Made by a program: the position numbers and the translations under genes | Shown here: positions 1 through 11,800 of the stretch, in pieces | How positions within the stretch are numbered: the stretch's first letter is position 1 | Layout of the letters: every line of letters starts with the position of its first letter | Notes under the pieces: generated by a model | The model's input: only the letters and a program-made list of their open reading frames with translations | Told to the model about the DNA's origin: nothing | The model's database searches: none | From: Draconibacterium sp. | GTDB taxonomy: Bacteria > Bacteroidota > Bacteroidia > Bacteroidales > Prolixibacteraceae | NCBI GenBank assembly: GCA_016705335.1 | Contig: JADIYN010000002.1 | Location: 195,261-259,260, forward strand | Reading direction: 5' to 3' | DNA: 64,000 nucleotides

Positions 1-1647
1 GTCCTCCTTTTATTCCTTTGGGTTTGAAATCAATAAGTGCTTTTCCACTATCGGTGAAAGGCCCGGTTGGATGGTCAGCCACAGCTACCCCGATTTTTTG
101 CGCCGCTGTGAAATAATAAAAATATTTGTATTCATCACCTATTTTCTTTTCGATAATACAAGGTGCCCATGCGTTGCGGTTGGCCCAGCTCACATCTTTT
201 TTCAAATCAAGAATGGTTCCTTCGTCATTCCAGTCAACAAGATTTGCTGAAGAGAAGGTTTTGAAATAATAACCCGACCATCCGTCAAATCCATCGGTTG
301 TAGGATAAATGTAAAAACTATCGGTTTTTTCAGCATACAAAATATCAGGGTCGGCATAATATCCTTCAAGCACCGGATTGTGGTCTTCAGAAACTGTCAC
401 CTCATACTTCAATTCCGACTTGTCAGCTGCTGAAATTATGTATGCTACCGGACCTTTTGAAAAATCCTGCGGACCTTCAGGTTTTACTGAGAACCCCGGC
501 CAACATTCAAATTGCGGATCAAAGGCAGTGAGATCCACTCCTCTTTTTACCGGAAGGTGAATAGTTGCAGTCTCACTGTTCAAATCTATATTTAGCTTTT
601 TCAGAAAGGGTGATTTTATCTCCACCATTGGATCATCAGACCTCCCCCACTTTCCAATCAATCTTTGCATTTCTTTCCCTGTGATGGGTAAAACTGTTCC
701 ATGCCGCGGGTGAAAGTTCATGCTGATTTCCTCATCAATGATTTCAAAATGCTCAAGATCACTGCTTTTTGTGAACTGGTAACGGCCTGAGCCATATACA
801 TCATACATCAGAATCCATTTGTCCGAATTATTTAATTTAAAAACTCCTGAACCTTCAACACTAGCAGTTTCCTTGTCTATTCGCTCAAAATCCTGATAAG
901 TGTAACCTTCCGTGAGTTTATCCGAAATAGCCAGTTTTATTCCCGGTTCACCACTTTCTGATTTGTGGAAAAGATAAAACTTATCGTCTTTTTTTATGAT
1001 ATCCCCATCAATGCAGGCATTGTTTGCCGGATTATACAACAGCTGTTTTGGAGCCGATTCAAAAGATGTAAAATCTTCGTTGGCATAAGCAAAGTAAATG
1101 ATATCAGGAAATCTGCCCTTATTTTTCATCGAAAAATAAACCATGTATTTACCTGCCTCTTCGTCGTAAATGGTTTGTGGTGCCCAAACACGGTCCACAT
1201 CGCCAAATTCTGCCGGAAAGGTTTCGGGAATATTTACAAATGAAGATTCCCAATTTATCAGATCGGTTGATTTCATTAATATCAGGGCGAAATTATTCCA
1301 GCCCTGTTCGGGCACATACAAATCGGTGGCAACCATGTAAAATGTTTTATCATCGGCTCCTCGCAAAATATGCGGATCGCGTACACCACCCGAAGTACTG
1401 ATTTCTCTGGAATCCAGAACAGGTTCATTGTTGTTTAATGCCCGGTAATTATATCCATCGATACTTACCGCAAAGCGAATGGCTTCCTCGCCTGGCCCGT
1501 TGCCGGTGAAATAGGTAAACAAATAGCCGGATAGTTCATTACCCGCTGATTTTTCAAATTGCAGGCATTTAAAACAAACACAATGGCGACACCCGTAAAA
1601 ATCATAAAAATGGAGAGTATCTTTTTTCTGTGAAATGAGAAATTCAT
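1..1647 (-). CDS. Double-domain GH43 glycoside hydrolase, lipoprotein (partial at window edge, one frameshift)
   Basis: Read from the reverse strand. It starts at an ATG with a hydrophobic signal peptide and a good lipobox (LNAC), so it is probably a surface or periplasmic lipoprotein. One base is missing just after the lipobox Cys (about 1555-1570). The frame then stays open to base 1. The first GH43-type beta-propeller shows GGVRDPHILRG, with Asp as likely general base. A second starts at EGYYADPDILYAEK and is cut by the window edge before its catalytic Glu. GH43 enzymes cleave arabinofuranosyl or xylosyl linkages. It is the last gene seen of the operon 7658 to 1, next to GH2 and GH51 genes, which suggests arabinan side-chain removal. 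Family assignment is firm; substrate is inferred. Confidence 0.8.
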
Positions 1648-1677
1648 TTTCGTATCTATTATTTTTTATTGAATTCG

Positions 1678-4151
1678 TTATTGAACATTGATTTTTATTT
1701 CAGCTGGTTTTAGCCAGTTAGCCGAGAATTGAACAGAAATGTCACCAGCAGTTTCTCCTGTTTTTATGTAGGCGATCATCCTTCCATGAAAAACCCTGTG
1801 CCTGTTATCGGTATAATCAGACATATCTGAATTATTACTGGCTTCAAGACCAAGCAAAACCGCATCTCCATTAATCTGACAGGTTATTTCATCTTCTGAA
1901 AGCATTACCGGAATTCCGTTTTCATCAACTACCTGAATTATAACCTGTGAAACTCCGCCTTTTTCAACTTTAATTTCTTTTGAAATGATTTTTATAGCAT
2001 CGGGACGTGCAGAAGATTGAATTGCATATTGGCTGACCTGATTTCCGGCAGCATCCATACCAACGACTTCAAGCTTACCAGAAGCGTAAGGAATATCCCA
2101 GAAAATGACTCCTGTTTTTTCGTCATACGGTTTAGTTTCGCCCACTTCCTTTCCATTGAGCATGAGTTTAGCCTGAGCAGCGTTTGTGTAACTCACAACC
2201 CGAATTGACTGTCCGGCTTCGTAATTCCAGATTGGCCATGCATCAATCGACAGCCCCCTGTTTCTACCTCTTCCATCAGGAACAGGATAAGTTCCAAGGT
2301 AGGCCATAGGTTTTTCTGACCATAACGACTGGCGATAAAAACCTCTTGGTTTGATAAAGCCGCCAAAATCGAGCAACCCTGAATAAAAACCCCGTGATGG
2401 CCAGCGGCCTGATTCGCCCAGATAATCTATTCCCGTCCACAGGAATTGCCCAAAAATGAATTCGCGGGATGTTACTGCTTTCCATGCATCGATATCGTGG
2501 CGGTTTTCGCTGCCAAAAATCACCCGTTCGGGGTATTTGGCATGATCCTGATCATATAAACTTTCGGTATAATTATAACCCGTAATATCCAGAGCAGAAG
2601 GATAAGCAGTTTGGTTTGACATGGCAACTCCTGCCAAACCTGCAGTTGCCGGTCTCGATGGATCAAACTGTTTTACAACTTTTACAAGTCGTTTGGCTAT
2701 ATCTCCCAAACGCATGGCATCGGGTGCATCTTTTTTGTATCCGCCAAAAATAGCTTGTGTAAATCCTGTATCTCCGCCACCATCCAAAACCGGGTGAGAA
2801 TAAGGATCATTCGGATAATCGACTTCGTTGCCAATGCTCCATGCAAAAACAGACGGATGGTTCCGATCACGTTTAATCATATCTGTCAAATCTCTTTCAC
2901 CCCACTCTTCAAAAAAACTGAAAGAGCCCTGAAAACCGGGAGTTCCAACATTCCATCCCTCAATCCATTTGCGTTTTGGAAATTCCCATTCATCAAAAGC
3001 TTCATTCAACACCAGCAATCCAATTTCATCGCAAAGCTCATATAAATCGGGCGCCTGCGGATTATGGCTTGTACGTATTGCATTTATGCCAATTTCCTTT
3101 AAGGTGAGCAACCGTCTTTGCCAAACTTCACGCGGAACTGCCGCACCAAGTACACCACCATCGTGATGCAGACAAACACCTTTCACCTTCATCCACTCAC
3201 CATTTAATGCAAAACCTTTGTTCGGATCGAAGGTATACTCCCGAAATCCTGTCTTCGTTGTTGTTTCATCAATCAACTGTCCGTCTTTAAATACTGATGT
3301 CTTTACACTGTATAAATTCGGATTACCCAAAGACCAAAGTTTGGGATTTGAAACATGTAATACTGTTTTAATTTTTCCTGTCTTTTTGGCTTCAACAGTT
3401 ATTTTATCGGAAGATTTTGCTGCAGGAATATTGTTATCGTCAAATAGTTCATTTGTAACTGTCAAAGCAGAAGATTCATCCAAACTGTTTTCCATTTCCA
3501 CTTCCAAATTTAAATTGTAGCCTTTTTTCTGTTTTTCAGGATGGGCAAAAACACCCCATTGCGCAATATGTACAGGATTTGAATACACCACCCAAACATT
3601 GCGGTAAATTCCGGAACCGGTGTACCAGCGTGAATCGGCAGATTGGCTATGATCAACCCTGACAACTACAAGGTTTTCTTCACCATATTTAATTTGTGAA
3701 GTGGCATCGTACATAAAAGAAATATAGCCGTTTGGCCGCTTTCCGATCGACTGACCATTGACAAACACTTCACTGTGATTGTAAACACCCTCAAAATACA
3801 GGTACACTTTTTGCCTTCATTTTCTTTTGGAATAAAAAGCTGTTTGCGATACCAGCCAACCCCACCCGGCAAATATCCGGTAGCACTCGCCAGTGTTGGG
3901 CTCAGTTGCTGTTTAACACTCCAGTCATGCGGAAGGTCAACGGTTCTCCAACTTTGGTCGTTCAGATCGGCTTTTTCCCCGTTTTCAATATCATGAAGAA
4001 TAAATTTCCAGTTTTGGTTTATTTTTTCGGCCTGACCAAAACCAACCTGCGCCGTAGCCGTTTGAAAAAAAGTTAAACTCATTAAAAGTAAGCCGGCCAC
4101 AAATACACGAAATGTATTCAATGGAATTCTGTATTTAAGTAATGATGGCAT
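1678..4151 (-). CDS. GH2 family glycoside hydrolase (beta-galactosidase-like), one frameshift
   Basis: Secreted GH2 enzyme of about 825 residues once a frameshift near 3807 is repaired. The run there reads five A where six would keep the frame, joining ENEGKK to VYLYFEGVYNHSE. A signal peptide is followed by the sugar-binding jelly-roll domain (PHDWSV, GGVGWYRKQ), an Ig-like domain and the TIM barrel. SIGNEVDYP carries the acid/base Glu and VIFGSENRHD the nucleophile Glu. C-terminal Ig-like domains follow. GH2 covers beta-galactosidases, beta-glucuronidases, beta-mannosidases and arabinosidases, so the substrate is not settled. It lies 3 bp after the GH51 gene in the same operon. A paralogue of its first domain stands alone at 7975-8565. 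Confidence 0.85.
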
Positions 4152-4154
4152 TGT

Positions 4155-6101
4155 TTATTTCTCTTTTTGAATTTTTAGTTTGCAAACATAAAAAGCGTTG
4201 GCTTGTGCTTCCAGCGTAAATCCAGCTTCTTCAGCCAGTATAAACGAATGAACCGGAACAACATTATTTGGGTTATCAATGGTGTTTACCGCTTCAGGAA
4301 CAAGTGTGTGCAATTCAATAACTGCAATCCGCTGGTTGTGAACCGACTGTTGGAGACCTTTTATGCTGATGTTGATTTTTTTTGCTTCCGTTGAGGAATT
4401 CACCACTTTCACGATCAATTCAGAAGTAGCGTCATCCATAACCGAACTGGCATATAAACCATCTTTCCCGGCTATGTTTTTGCCCTCCTGTTTTATGGGT
4501 AACACATGTGTACCGGCATTTTGGGCATACATTTGCTGCACATAATAATTGGGTGTCCGAACCACCGAAAGGTTATCAAACCAAATCATATCGGGTTTCC
4601 ACTGCCAGGCATCAACATGTGCAAACAAAGGCGCATAAGTGGCCAGATGAACGATGTCGGCATTTCTTTCAAGACCCGTCATAAATGCAGCTTCGGAAAT
4701 TGCAGAAACCGCGTTGTTGTTGCGACTGCGATGATGAGCGGCATACTCACCTGCAAATACTTTTGGCCCGTTACGGTCGTAACTATCGTACCTTTCCGCA
4801 TTTTCGAGAAACCATTCAGGACTGCGGTAGTAATGTTCATCCACCAAATCAACTTTGAGTTCCTTCATTTTAGGCCACAAATAATTAAAATGTTCACCAT
4901 CGGGAGCGGGTCCCGCTGTTCCAATAATTTTTATTTCGGGATATTTCTTACGCAAAGCCTCCATAAACGGAACAAGACGCTCCACATAACTTTCTCCCCA
5001 CTGTTCGTTTCCAATGGCAATGTATTTCAGATTGAATGGTTCAGGATGCCCCATTTCGGCGCGGATTTTTCCCCATTTTGAATCAACAGGGCCGTTGGCA
5101 AATTCAATCAAGTCCAATGCATCGTCGATGTAAGGTTGTAAATCGCCGACCGCCACACACTCTGTACTTTCATACTGACAAGCCAAACCACAACTCACAA
5201 CGGGTAAAGGTTCTGCTCCAATATCTTCGCTCAGCAGGAAAAACTCATAAAAACCCAATCCATAGGTTTGATAATAATCGGGAAAGAAACGGTGTTTGAA
5301 AGTATAGTTCCAGCGGTTTTCATTCAAGGGCCGGTTTTCAACCGGGCCAACGCTATTCTTCCACTGATAGCGGGTTTCGAGGGTATTTCCTTCGATGATG
5401 CAGCCACCGGGAAAGCGAAAAACTCCGGGATTCAAATCATAAAGTGCTTCCAAAAGGTCTTTCCGCAAACCGTTTTCACGATTCTTCCAGGTTTCTGCAG
5501 GAAAAAGAGAAATATGGTCGATGTCAACAATACCAGGAGTTTCAAGTACAAGTCGTAATTTTCCTTTTGCATCGGTAACGCCGGCTTTTAAACTGACAGA
5601 ATATTTTTTCCACTCCTTTCCCTGAACAAGGATATCTGTTTTTCCAATAATTTCTTCCTGTGAATTGACAAGTTCAATCCTGAATTTTTTTTCACCACCA
5701 TCATTTGACCGCCCGTAAAATGAAAAATTGTACCCTGCATTTTGTTTGAAACCAATTCTTCTGAATCCCTCGTTCTCAAGCCCGGTTCCGCGTCGCAACC
5801 CGCTTTCGTTCATTTGCACATAATGCGGATTTCGTTCGAAACATGGATTTTCGGATTTGACGGATACATCTCCAAATGGAGTCCAGCCAACAAAGGGCTG
5901 ATCAAATTCGAAAGACCGGTTTTTAATGAGTTCGGCATAAAGACCGCCATCGGCTCCAAAATTGATGTCCTCAAAAAAAACTCCGTACATATCGGGCTGA
6001 ATTTCAGCACCTGATTTTTGCAAATCAACTTCGAAAGCAATTTGAGAACCCGCATAAAAACAGCTTATTCCAAGTAATAAGACTATGACTAATTTTTTCA
6101 T
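4155..6101 (-). CDS. GH51 alpha-L-arabinofuranosidase with carbohydrate-binding-like N-terminus
   Basis: A 648-residue secreted enzyme with signal peptide (MKKLVIVLLLGISCFYAGS). It removes arabinofuranose from arabinan, arabinoxylan or arabinogalactan. The acid/base Glu is in AIGNEQWG (about E366) and the nucleophile in VFAGEYAAH (about E452). An inserted beta-sandwich (residues about 80-200) resembles a carbohydrate-binding module, and a C-terminal beta-domain follows. The frame is intact. It is longer than the second GH51 here (18561-20165) and belongs to a different branch, so the two probably act on different branch types. It lies between GH2 and GH27 in the minus operon; the 150 bp gap to GH27 contains no gene. 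Confidence 0.9.
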   Translation of the reverse strand: MKKLVIVLLLGISCFYAGSQIAFEVDLQKSGAEIQPDMYGVFFEDINFGADGGLYAELIKNRSFEFDQPFVGWTPFGDVSVKSENPCFERNPHYVQMNESGLRRGTGLENEGFRRIGFKQNAGYNFSFYGRSNDGGEKKFRIELVNSQEEIIGKTDILVQGKEWKKYSVSLKAGVTDAKGKLRLVLETPGIVDIDHISLFPAETWKNRENGLRKDLLEALYDLNPGVFRFPGGCIIEGNTLETRYQWKNSVGPVENRPLNENRWNYTFKHRFFPDYYQTYGLGFYEFFLLSEDIGAEPLPVVSCGLACQYESTECVAVGDLQPYIDDALDLIEFANGPVDSKWGKIRAEMGHPEPFNLKYIAIGNEQWGESYVERLVPFMEALRKKYPEIKIIGTAGPAPDGEHFNYLWPKMKELKVDLVDEHYYRSPEWFLENAERYDSYDRNGPKVFAGEYAAHHRSRNNNAVSAISEAAFMTGLERNADIVHLATYAPLFAHVDAWQWKPDMIWFDNLSVVRTPNYYVQQMYAQNAGTHVLPIKQEGKNIAGKDGLYASSVMDDATSELIVKVVNSSTEAKKINISIKGLQQSVHNQRIAVIELHTLVPEAVNTIDNPNNVVPVHSFILAEEAGFTLEAQANAFYVCKLKIQKEK

Positions 6102-6251
6102 TTCACAATTATTGTTTGTTTATTGATTTATTTTCAATTACTGATAACGCGTTTTCCGGGAGTAAGTATTTTAAAACTGCGGAACCCTGAATTTTACCAT
6201 CAGTGGGTAAATTTTTATTGTTTGTAATCATTTTGTTCAAAACATTCGTAT

Positions 6252-7658
6252 TTAGTTGATTTTAAACAAACCACAGGCATGGGCATTGAGCTCACTTTCG
6301 AAAGTTCCGCTGAATTTGCCCAGTTTTTTTCCCGACCACATATCCATGATTTTACAACTTCCTTCAATACCAAGTTTCGAGAGTTCAATTCCTACGTTCA
6401 TCGGTTCTTTTTGGTCTGAAATATTAAAAAGTGCAAGATAAATTTCACCAGTAACAGGATTCTGAGAAGTAACGGCAACTTTGCCATTTTCTTTGTAAAG
6501 CTGCCGAACATTGGCACTTTCACCGTGCATTTTCAGAACTTCCTTATTGGTGAGCAGCGAAAGCGTGAATTCGTTGTTACTGGGTAAATCGCCCCCAAAC
6601 ATCAGTGGTGATTTAAAAATTGTAAAAAATGTCATCAGTGAATATTGTTCATCGGGTGTAAGGCGTGTCATGCGATCTTCGCCACGTTCACCACGAACAG
6701 AAATCCTGCCGAGCGGGATCATGTCGCAGTCGGGCCAGGCGCCGGGAGTAATAAACGGATACCATTGCTGCGCCACGTCCATCAGGTGGGTCAGATGCCC
6801 CCAGGTATCCCAAACATCGTCAACCATGCGCCACATGTTGGCATGTTCCTTAACATGGTCAGCATCTTTAAACGGCGTTTCACCCGGTGATGTGCTTAAT
6901 ACAATTGGCCGCCCACACTGATCGATCGCATTTCGGATCAGTTCGATTTCGGCTTTGTGATACGGACGGGAAAGATCGTCAACTTTCACAAAGTCAACGC
7001 CCCAGCTCGCATACAAGTTAAAAATTGAATTATAATATTCCTGAGCACCCGGTTTTTCGGCTAAAATTGTGTAATTGTCACGCAACCACGGGCATTGTAA
7101 TTCGGTTGAATAAATCTGATCGGCAGTTATTCCATTGGTTCCCAGAATTGGCAACTTTTCTTCCACAGCTATTTTGGGAATACCACGCATGATATGTATC
7201 CCGAATTTTAAACCTTTACTGTGTACAAATTCAGCAAGGTCTTTAAAACCGTTTCCGTTTGCTGCCGATGGAAAGCGGTTTACAGCAGGCTGGTAACGAC
7301 CGTATTCGTCAATTACATAACGCGGATCGGTTTGATTGTAGCCACCTGCTTTGTCGTTTTCCACAAACCAGCGGATGTCAACAACAATATATTCCCAACC
7401 GTATTTTTTCAGGTAAGCAGCCATGTAAACTGCATTGGCTTTAACTTCATGTTCTTCCACTGTGGGGCCGTAGCAATCCCAGCTGTTCCAGCCCATTGGC
7501 GGCGTTTGCGCCCATGTTTTGAATTCGCCTTTTGCAAATGAAACCGGCTTTTTCTGAGCAGCACAATCCATAAATGATAAAGCCACGGCAAACACAAAAA
7601 GAATGGTTTTAATGAAATTGCGTTTAATCAATTCAAAAAGTATGGTATTGGTTTTCAT
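6252..7658 (-). CDS. GH27 family hydrolase (alpha-galactosidase or beta-L-arabinopyranosidase)
   Basis: A 468-residue secreted enzyme and the first gene of the minus operon. The N-terminal hydrophobic segment is followed by TPPMGWNSWDCYG, the hallmark GH27 start. The barrel has VDFVKVDDLSRPY, whose first Asp (D227) is the expected nucleophile, and MWRMVDDVWD with the acid/base Asp (about D281). A short C-terminal beta-domain closes the protein. Classical alpha-galactosidases read YLKYDNC at the nucleophile, so VKVDD marks a divergent branch. GH27 also contains beta-L-arabinopyranosidases, which would suit the arabinose-oriented neighbours. Family is certain; specificity is not. A TATGTTTG promoter box and a candidate operator lie upstream. 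Confidence 0.85.
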   Translation of the reverse strand: MKTNTILFELIKRNFIKTILFVFAVALSFMDCAAQKKPVSFAKGEFKTWAQTPPMGWNSWDCYGPTVEEHEVKANAVYMAAYLKKYGWEYIVVDIRWFVENDKAGGYNQTDPRYVIDEYGRYQPAVNRFPSAANGNGFKDLAEFVHSKGLKFGIHIMRGIPKIAVEEKLPILGTNGITADQIYSTELQCPWLRDNYTILAEKPGAQEYYNSIFNLYASWGVDFVKVDDLSRPYHKAEIELIRNAIDQCGRPIVLSTSPGETPFKDADHVKEHANMWRMVDDVWDTWGHLTHLMDVAQQWYPFITPGAWPDCDMIPLGRISVRGERGEDRMTRLTPDEQYSLMTFFTIFKSPLMFGGDLPSNNEFTLSLLTNKEVLKMHGESANVRQLYKENGKVAVTSQNPVTGEIYLALFNISDQKEPMNVGIELSKLGIEGSCKIMDMWSGKKLGKFSGTFESELNAHACGLFKIN

Positions 7659-7764
7659 TGTTAGATTTTCATTTTATTAGCTTCAGGCAAAAGATAGAAA
7701 AGGCAGAAATCCAAAGTAAGGGATGAATTCATGTTTTTAGTTGGTTCAGTGTTCATTTATTTTT

Positions 7765-7772
7765 CAAACATA
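7765..7772 (-). promoter_or_regulatory. Bacteroidetes -7 promoter box for the GH27 operon
   Basis: The minus strand reads TATGTTTG, matching the Bacteroidetes TAnnTTTG -7 element, about 107 bp before the GH27 start. No TTTG lies at the usual 19-21 nt upstream, which would fit a promoter that needs an activator. Confidence 0.4.
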
Positions 7773-7834
7773 GTAATTTCCTTGATTCTCTGGTTTCTGC
7801 AAATGTAATCCGAATCAATAATTCTGTTTAATAC

Positions 7835-7866
7835 AAACTCGTCAAACAAGTATAAGAAAATCTGCA
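7835..7866 (-). promoter_or_regulatory. Candidate HTCS operator upstream of the GH27 operon
   Basis: On the gene strand TGACGAGTTT is preceded, 22 nt upstream, by the weaker copy TGCAGATTTT. Two half-sites about two helix turns apart suit an AraC-type dimer. It begins 177 bp before the GH27 ATG. The same motif occurs at similar distance and orientation at two other promoters of this locus. The regulator assignment is inference. Confidence 0.4.
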
Positions 7867-7974
7867 ATTGCATTTTGTGTAATCATACAAAAATCAGCAA
7901 TCACTTGCCAAAGTGTATAAAAAAGAATGATTCAAAAATACCAATGATTTTAATATCACCGTTTTTGAGAAGTA

Positions 7975-8565
7975 TTATTTGAATGGCGATTTTTTGTTCC
8001 TTAAATCAGACGACTCTTTAATTACCAGCCAGACATGTTTGTAAATTCCTGATTCAGTGCAGAAATCAGAATCCAAATGTTTGGGTATTGTTACACGAAC
8101 CGCAATTACATTTTTACCATGGGCATTTAGATATGGATTAAGTATTGCCTGCAGGGAAGTATTTTCGGAATTTGAACTTTTAATTGTGATACCATTTACA
8201 AAGATTTCAGATTGATGACACAGTCCCTCAAAATTTATAACTATGCTTTTATTTGTCCAATCTTCAGGAATTGTAAACTGTTTTCTGTACCATCCTACTT
8301 CTAATGGAATTGATAAATTCAAACCGGATGCAGTTTTGTTAAGTAGCTCTTTATCTTTACTCCAATCATGCGGCAAATCAATATTTTGCCATTTATTGTC
8401 ATCAAATTCAACCAGATTAGCCGATTGAATATCTCCCAGGCTAAATTTCCAGTTCAGATCGAATAATTGCGTCCGAATTATCTTTTCCTGATTCCTTTTA
8501 CAATTAATTGCACTGCCAACAATTAATAAAAGTATTAACACCAGTAATTTATCACGATTAAACAT
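7975..8565 (-). CDS. Stand-alone GH2 N-terminal sugar-binding domain, lipoprotein
   Basis: A 196-residue protein homologous only to the first jelly-roll domain of GH2 enzymes. LPHDWSKDKEL, EVGWYRKQFTIP and ESGIYKHVWLV align with PHDWSVKQQL, GVGWYRKQLFIP and GSGIYRNVWVV in the full GH2 at 1678-4151. It has a hydrophobic N-terminus ending in AINC, a possible lipidation site. It ends cleanly at the domain border and no catalytic barrel remains downstream. It may be a remnant of a duplicated GH2 gene, or a retained sugar-binding lipoprotein. An intact frame and an apparent operator of its own argue mildly for retention. Confidence 0.7.
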   Translation of the reverse strand: MFNRDKLLVLILLLIVGSAINCKRNQEKIIRTQLFDLNWKFSLGDIQSANLVEFDDNKWQNIDLPHDWSKDKELLNKTASGLNLSIPLEVGWYRKQFTIPEDWTNKSIVINFEGLCHQSEIFVNGITIKSSNSENTSLQAILNPYLNAHGKNVIAVRVTIPKHLDSDFCTESGIYKHVWLVIKESSDLRNKKSPFK

Positions 8566-8765
8566 GATTGGTTCTTCTGTTGGTTTATCCTTGTTTTTAA
8601 TCTCTTCACATCTATTTCTCTATGTTTTTATTTTGTCGTGTGTTACAAGAATCTATTCAGAAATGATCGAATATTTCTGAAATTGAAATATCTGATTTAA
8701 GATATCAATTCATGAAGATTTTTAACCATATAAAACTACCCTGATTAAAAAAATATACACTTTAT

Positions 8766-8797
8766 AAACTCGTCAATCTCCCAGCAAAAATCAGTCA
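8766..8797 (-). promoter_or_regulatory. Candidate HTCS operator between the lone GH2 domain and HTCS1
   Basis: On the minus strand TGACGAGTTT is preceded 22 nt upstream by TGACTGATTT (7 of 10 bases equal). It begins 201 bp before the ATG of the minus gene at 8565 and 67 bp before HTCS1 on the plus strand, so either or both could be controlled. Orientation matches the other two sites if the minus gene is the target. Confidence 0.4.
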
Positions 8798-8863
8798 ACT
8801 TACTTGTCCTTCAAGATTTTCATTAAATTTACAAGACATCATTATTTAACAAAAAGTAACTGT

Positions 8864-11800
8864 ATGAAGATTATCAAATATCTGGTTCTGTTTAATTATT
8901 TTTTTTATCTCTTTTTGAATCCTGTTTCAGCAATAAAGATTGAAAAAACAGGCATTGAAAAGGGTTTGTCGAATAATAATGTAATAAGTATAACTCAGGA
9001 CAGGGATGGCTTTATCTGGGTTTGTACCAAAGATGGATTAAACCGGTTTGATTCAAATATATTCAAGGTTTTTAAATCTTCAGACGCTGATACAAATTCC
9101 ATCTGCAGCGATGTTCTGAATTTCGTTTATGCTGATAAATATGATGATGTAGTTTGGATTGCATCAGAAAAAATGGTGTTGATGCCTACAATTACAAAAC
9201 ACATCAATTTACCCATTATGAGCATGACTATTCAAATCCAGGGAAAAACGACCTGGCTGCAAACGGAGTAACATGTATTGATGGAGATGACCGTGGGAAC
9301 CTGTGGTTTGCCACTTACGACGGAGGTATCGACTTTTTTGACAAGGAAACAAAACAATTTACCAACTACAACCAATTAAATACACCGGGTTTGGGTTCAA
9401 ATTATAACTGGTGTGTGTTGTATGTTTCTGATGAAAAAATTTACGCCGGACATGTAAATGACGGTTTTAGTATTATAAATTTAAAAACAAAGACAGCAGT
9501 TAATTTTAAACACGACCCCAATGACCCGTCATCACTTCCGGATAACACTGTAACAAGTATTATAAATGATACAAAGGGAAACATCTGGATTGGGACACGA
9601 AACGGGCTTTCTTTATATATTCCCGAAACCAACAGAATTACCAACTTTAAAAATGATCCTGCCAACAGTTCTTCTATCTCCAGTAATTTCATCCAAAGAA
9701 TAATAGAAACTGATGACCATAAACTATGGATCGGTACGGAGGGTGGCGGTGTTAATATATTGGATTTAAAAGCTTTATCTTTTGCTTCTGATCCAAAAGA
9801 GATTAAATTCGATCATATTCTGGCATCTGAAACACATGAAGGTTTATCCAGCCTTTCAGTACAAAGTGTTTTTCAGGACTCGTTCGGAAATATCTGGCTT
9901 GGAGGTTATGGCAGCGGCATCAACTTTATACCAAAAAAGGAAAGTATTTTTAACAGAATTGTTTACCTCCCCTACATTGGGTACACAAACAGTTTGAATG
10001 ACAAGGCAGTACTTGGGCTTTGTGCAGATCAGAATGATCATGTTTGGGTTGCCAATGGAACCGGTGGAATAAGTATTTACAAGGATGGTGAAAAAATACA
10101 ACATATAACCGACTTTGGACAAACCAGAGAAAACCAGACCATTACAACTGTTTTTAAAGACAGCAAGAACATAATCTGGATTGGAACCGATAAAGGACAA
10201 ATTTATTTCTATAACAGCGATACGAAAAAATTTACCTCATTTAAATATTTTAATGAGTTCAAAAATTATCCGATTTACATGTTTTTTGAGGATTCCCAAA
10301 ACAACCTCTGGATTGCAACCGATATCGGATTGTTCAAGTATAACCTGGAAACCGGAACCGGAGGCACCTTCAATACAAACAATTCAGAACTACCCGACAA
10401 TATAATAAGAGCTGTTGCAGAAGATAATAAAGGCAATTTATGGGTTGGGACGCTAATAGGCGCTCTTTGTGTTTTTGATAAGAATTTCAACCTGGTTCAG
10501 AATTATAATCTGAAATATGATTTTTATGCTATAAATCAGATTTATAAGGATTCCGGCGACAGAATGTGGATCAGCAGTCAAAACGATCTTTTTTTAATAA
10601 AAACGCAGCTGGTTGATTCAGTGATGCGAATTGGAAAAATTTCAGGACTAAAGGAAACAAATATTAAGGCTATAGTTGAAGGTAAATCTCCGGACGAAAT
10701 CTGGCTGAGCACAAATAACGGAATCAGTCATATTGACCTGAACACAATGCATGTGAGTAATTTTGATGTTGCCGACGGAATTACAATTGGAGATTATTTA
10801 AGCGGAGTTGTAACCAAAACAAAAAGCGGTAAAATTTATTTTGGTTCGAGAAATGGAACAACGTGGTTTGACCAAAATCTTGAGCAAGCTGCAGTTGCTA
10901 CTCCTGATGCCACTTTCACAGGCTTTTCGGCGATAAACAGTAAAAAAGATTTAACCCAGTTTGCCGATATTCCATTTAAAAAAGAGATAGAACTAAAACA
11001 CAATCAAAATTCTTTTCAGATTCGTTTTAACGTGTTGGATTATTCACTTTCAAATAAAGTGGAGTTTTTATACCAGATGGCAGGACTTGATGAAGGTTGG
11101 TTTCCGGTGAACACAGGGAATGAAGTTACTTTTCGAAATCTGAAACCCGGAAACTATAAATTCAATCTGAAAACCAGGTTGCAAAACTATGAATGGTCGG
11201 AAAATGAAACTTCGTTGAACATACAGATTATACCGCCTTTATGGTTGGCGTGGTGGATTAAACTGATTTATTTTATAATTGTTGCAGTAGCAGTCTTTTA
11301 TATTTTCCGTTTCTACAGGAATAAATTAAAAATTGAAAACGACCTGCTTTTGGAAAAAAAGAGCCGCCAGCAGGAACATAATCTCAACGAAGAAAAGCTT
11401 AAATTCTTTACCAATATTACACATGAATTAAGAACACCAATGACCCTTATATTAGGTCCGCTGGAGGATTTAATAACTGAGGATTCATTAAAACCTGAGC
11501 AAAAAAAGAAATTATTTATGATGCAAAGGGTTGCCAATCGTTTGCTTCAGGCCGTCAATCAAATCCTCGAGTTCAGAAAATCAGAAACCAAAAGCCGAAA
11601 ATTGAGTGTAATTAAAGACGATCTGGCTAAATACATTTACGAAATCGGGGAAAAATATAAAGATTTGAACCGAAACAAAGCTATTGATTTCAAAATAAAA
11701 ATCCCCAATCATAAAGTTGAACTGTTTTTTGATCCTGATGTAATCACCATCATCATAGATAATCTGCTTTCCAATGCATTCAAATACACAAAAGAAGGAA

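Noticed and set aside
4506..5081. Plus-strand open frame of 191 codons inside GH51
   Set aside because: It is the complement of a clear GH51 gene with catalytic motifs on the minus strand.
6193..6211. TTTACC/GGTAAA hairpin between GH27 and GH51
   Set aside because: The T-rich tract follows on the plus strand only, whereas the operon runs on the minus strand, so it would not terminate it.
6511..6921. Plus-strand open frame of 136 codons inside GH27
   Set aside because: Antisense shadow of the GH27 gene.
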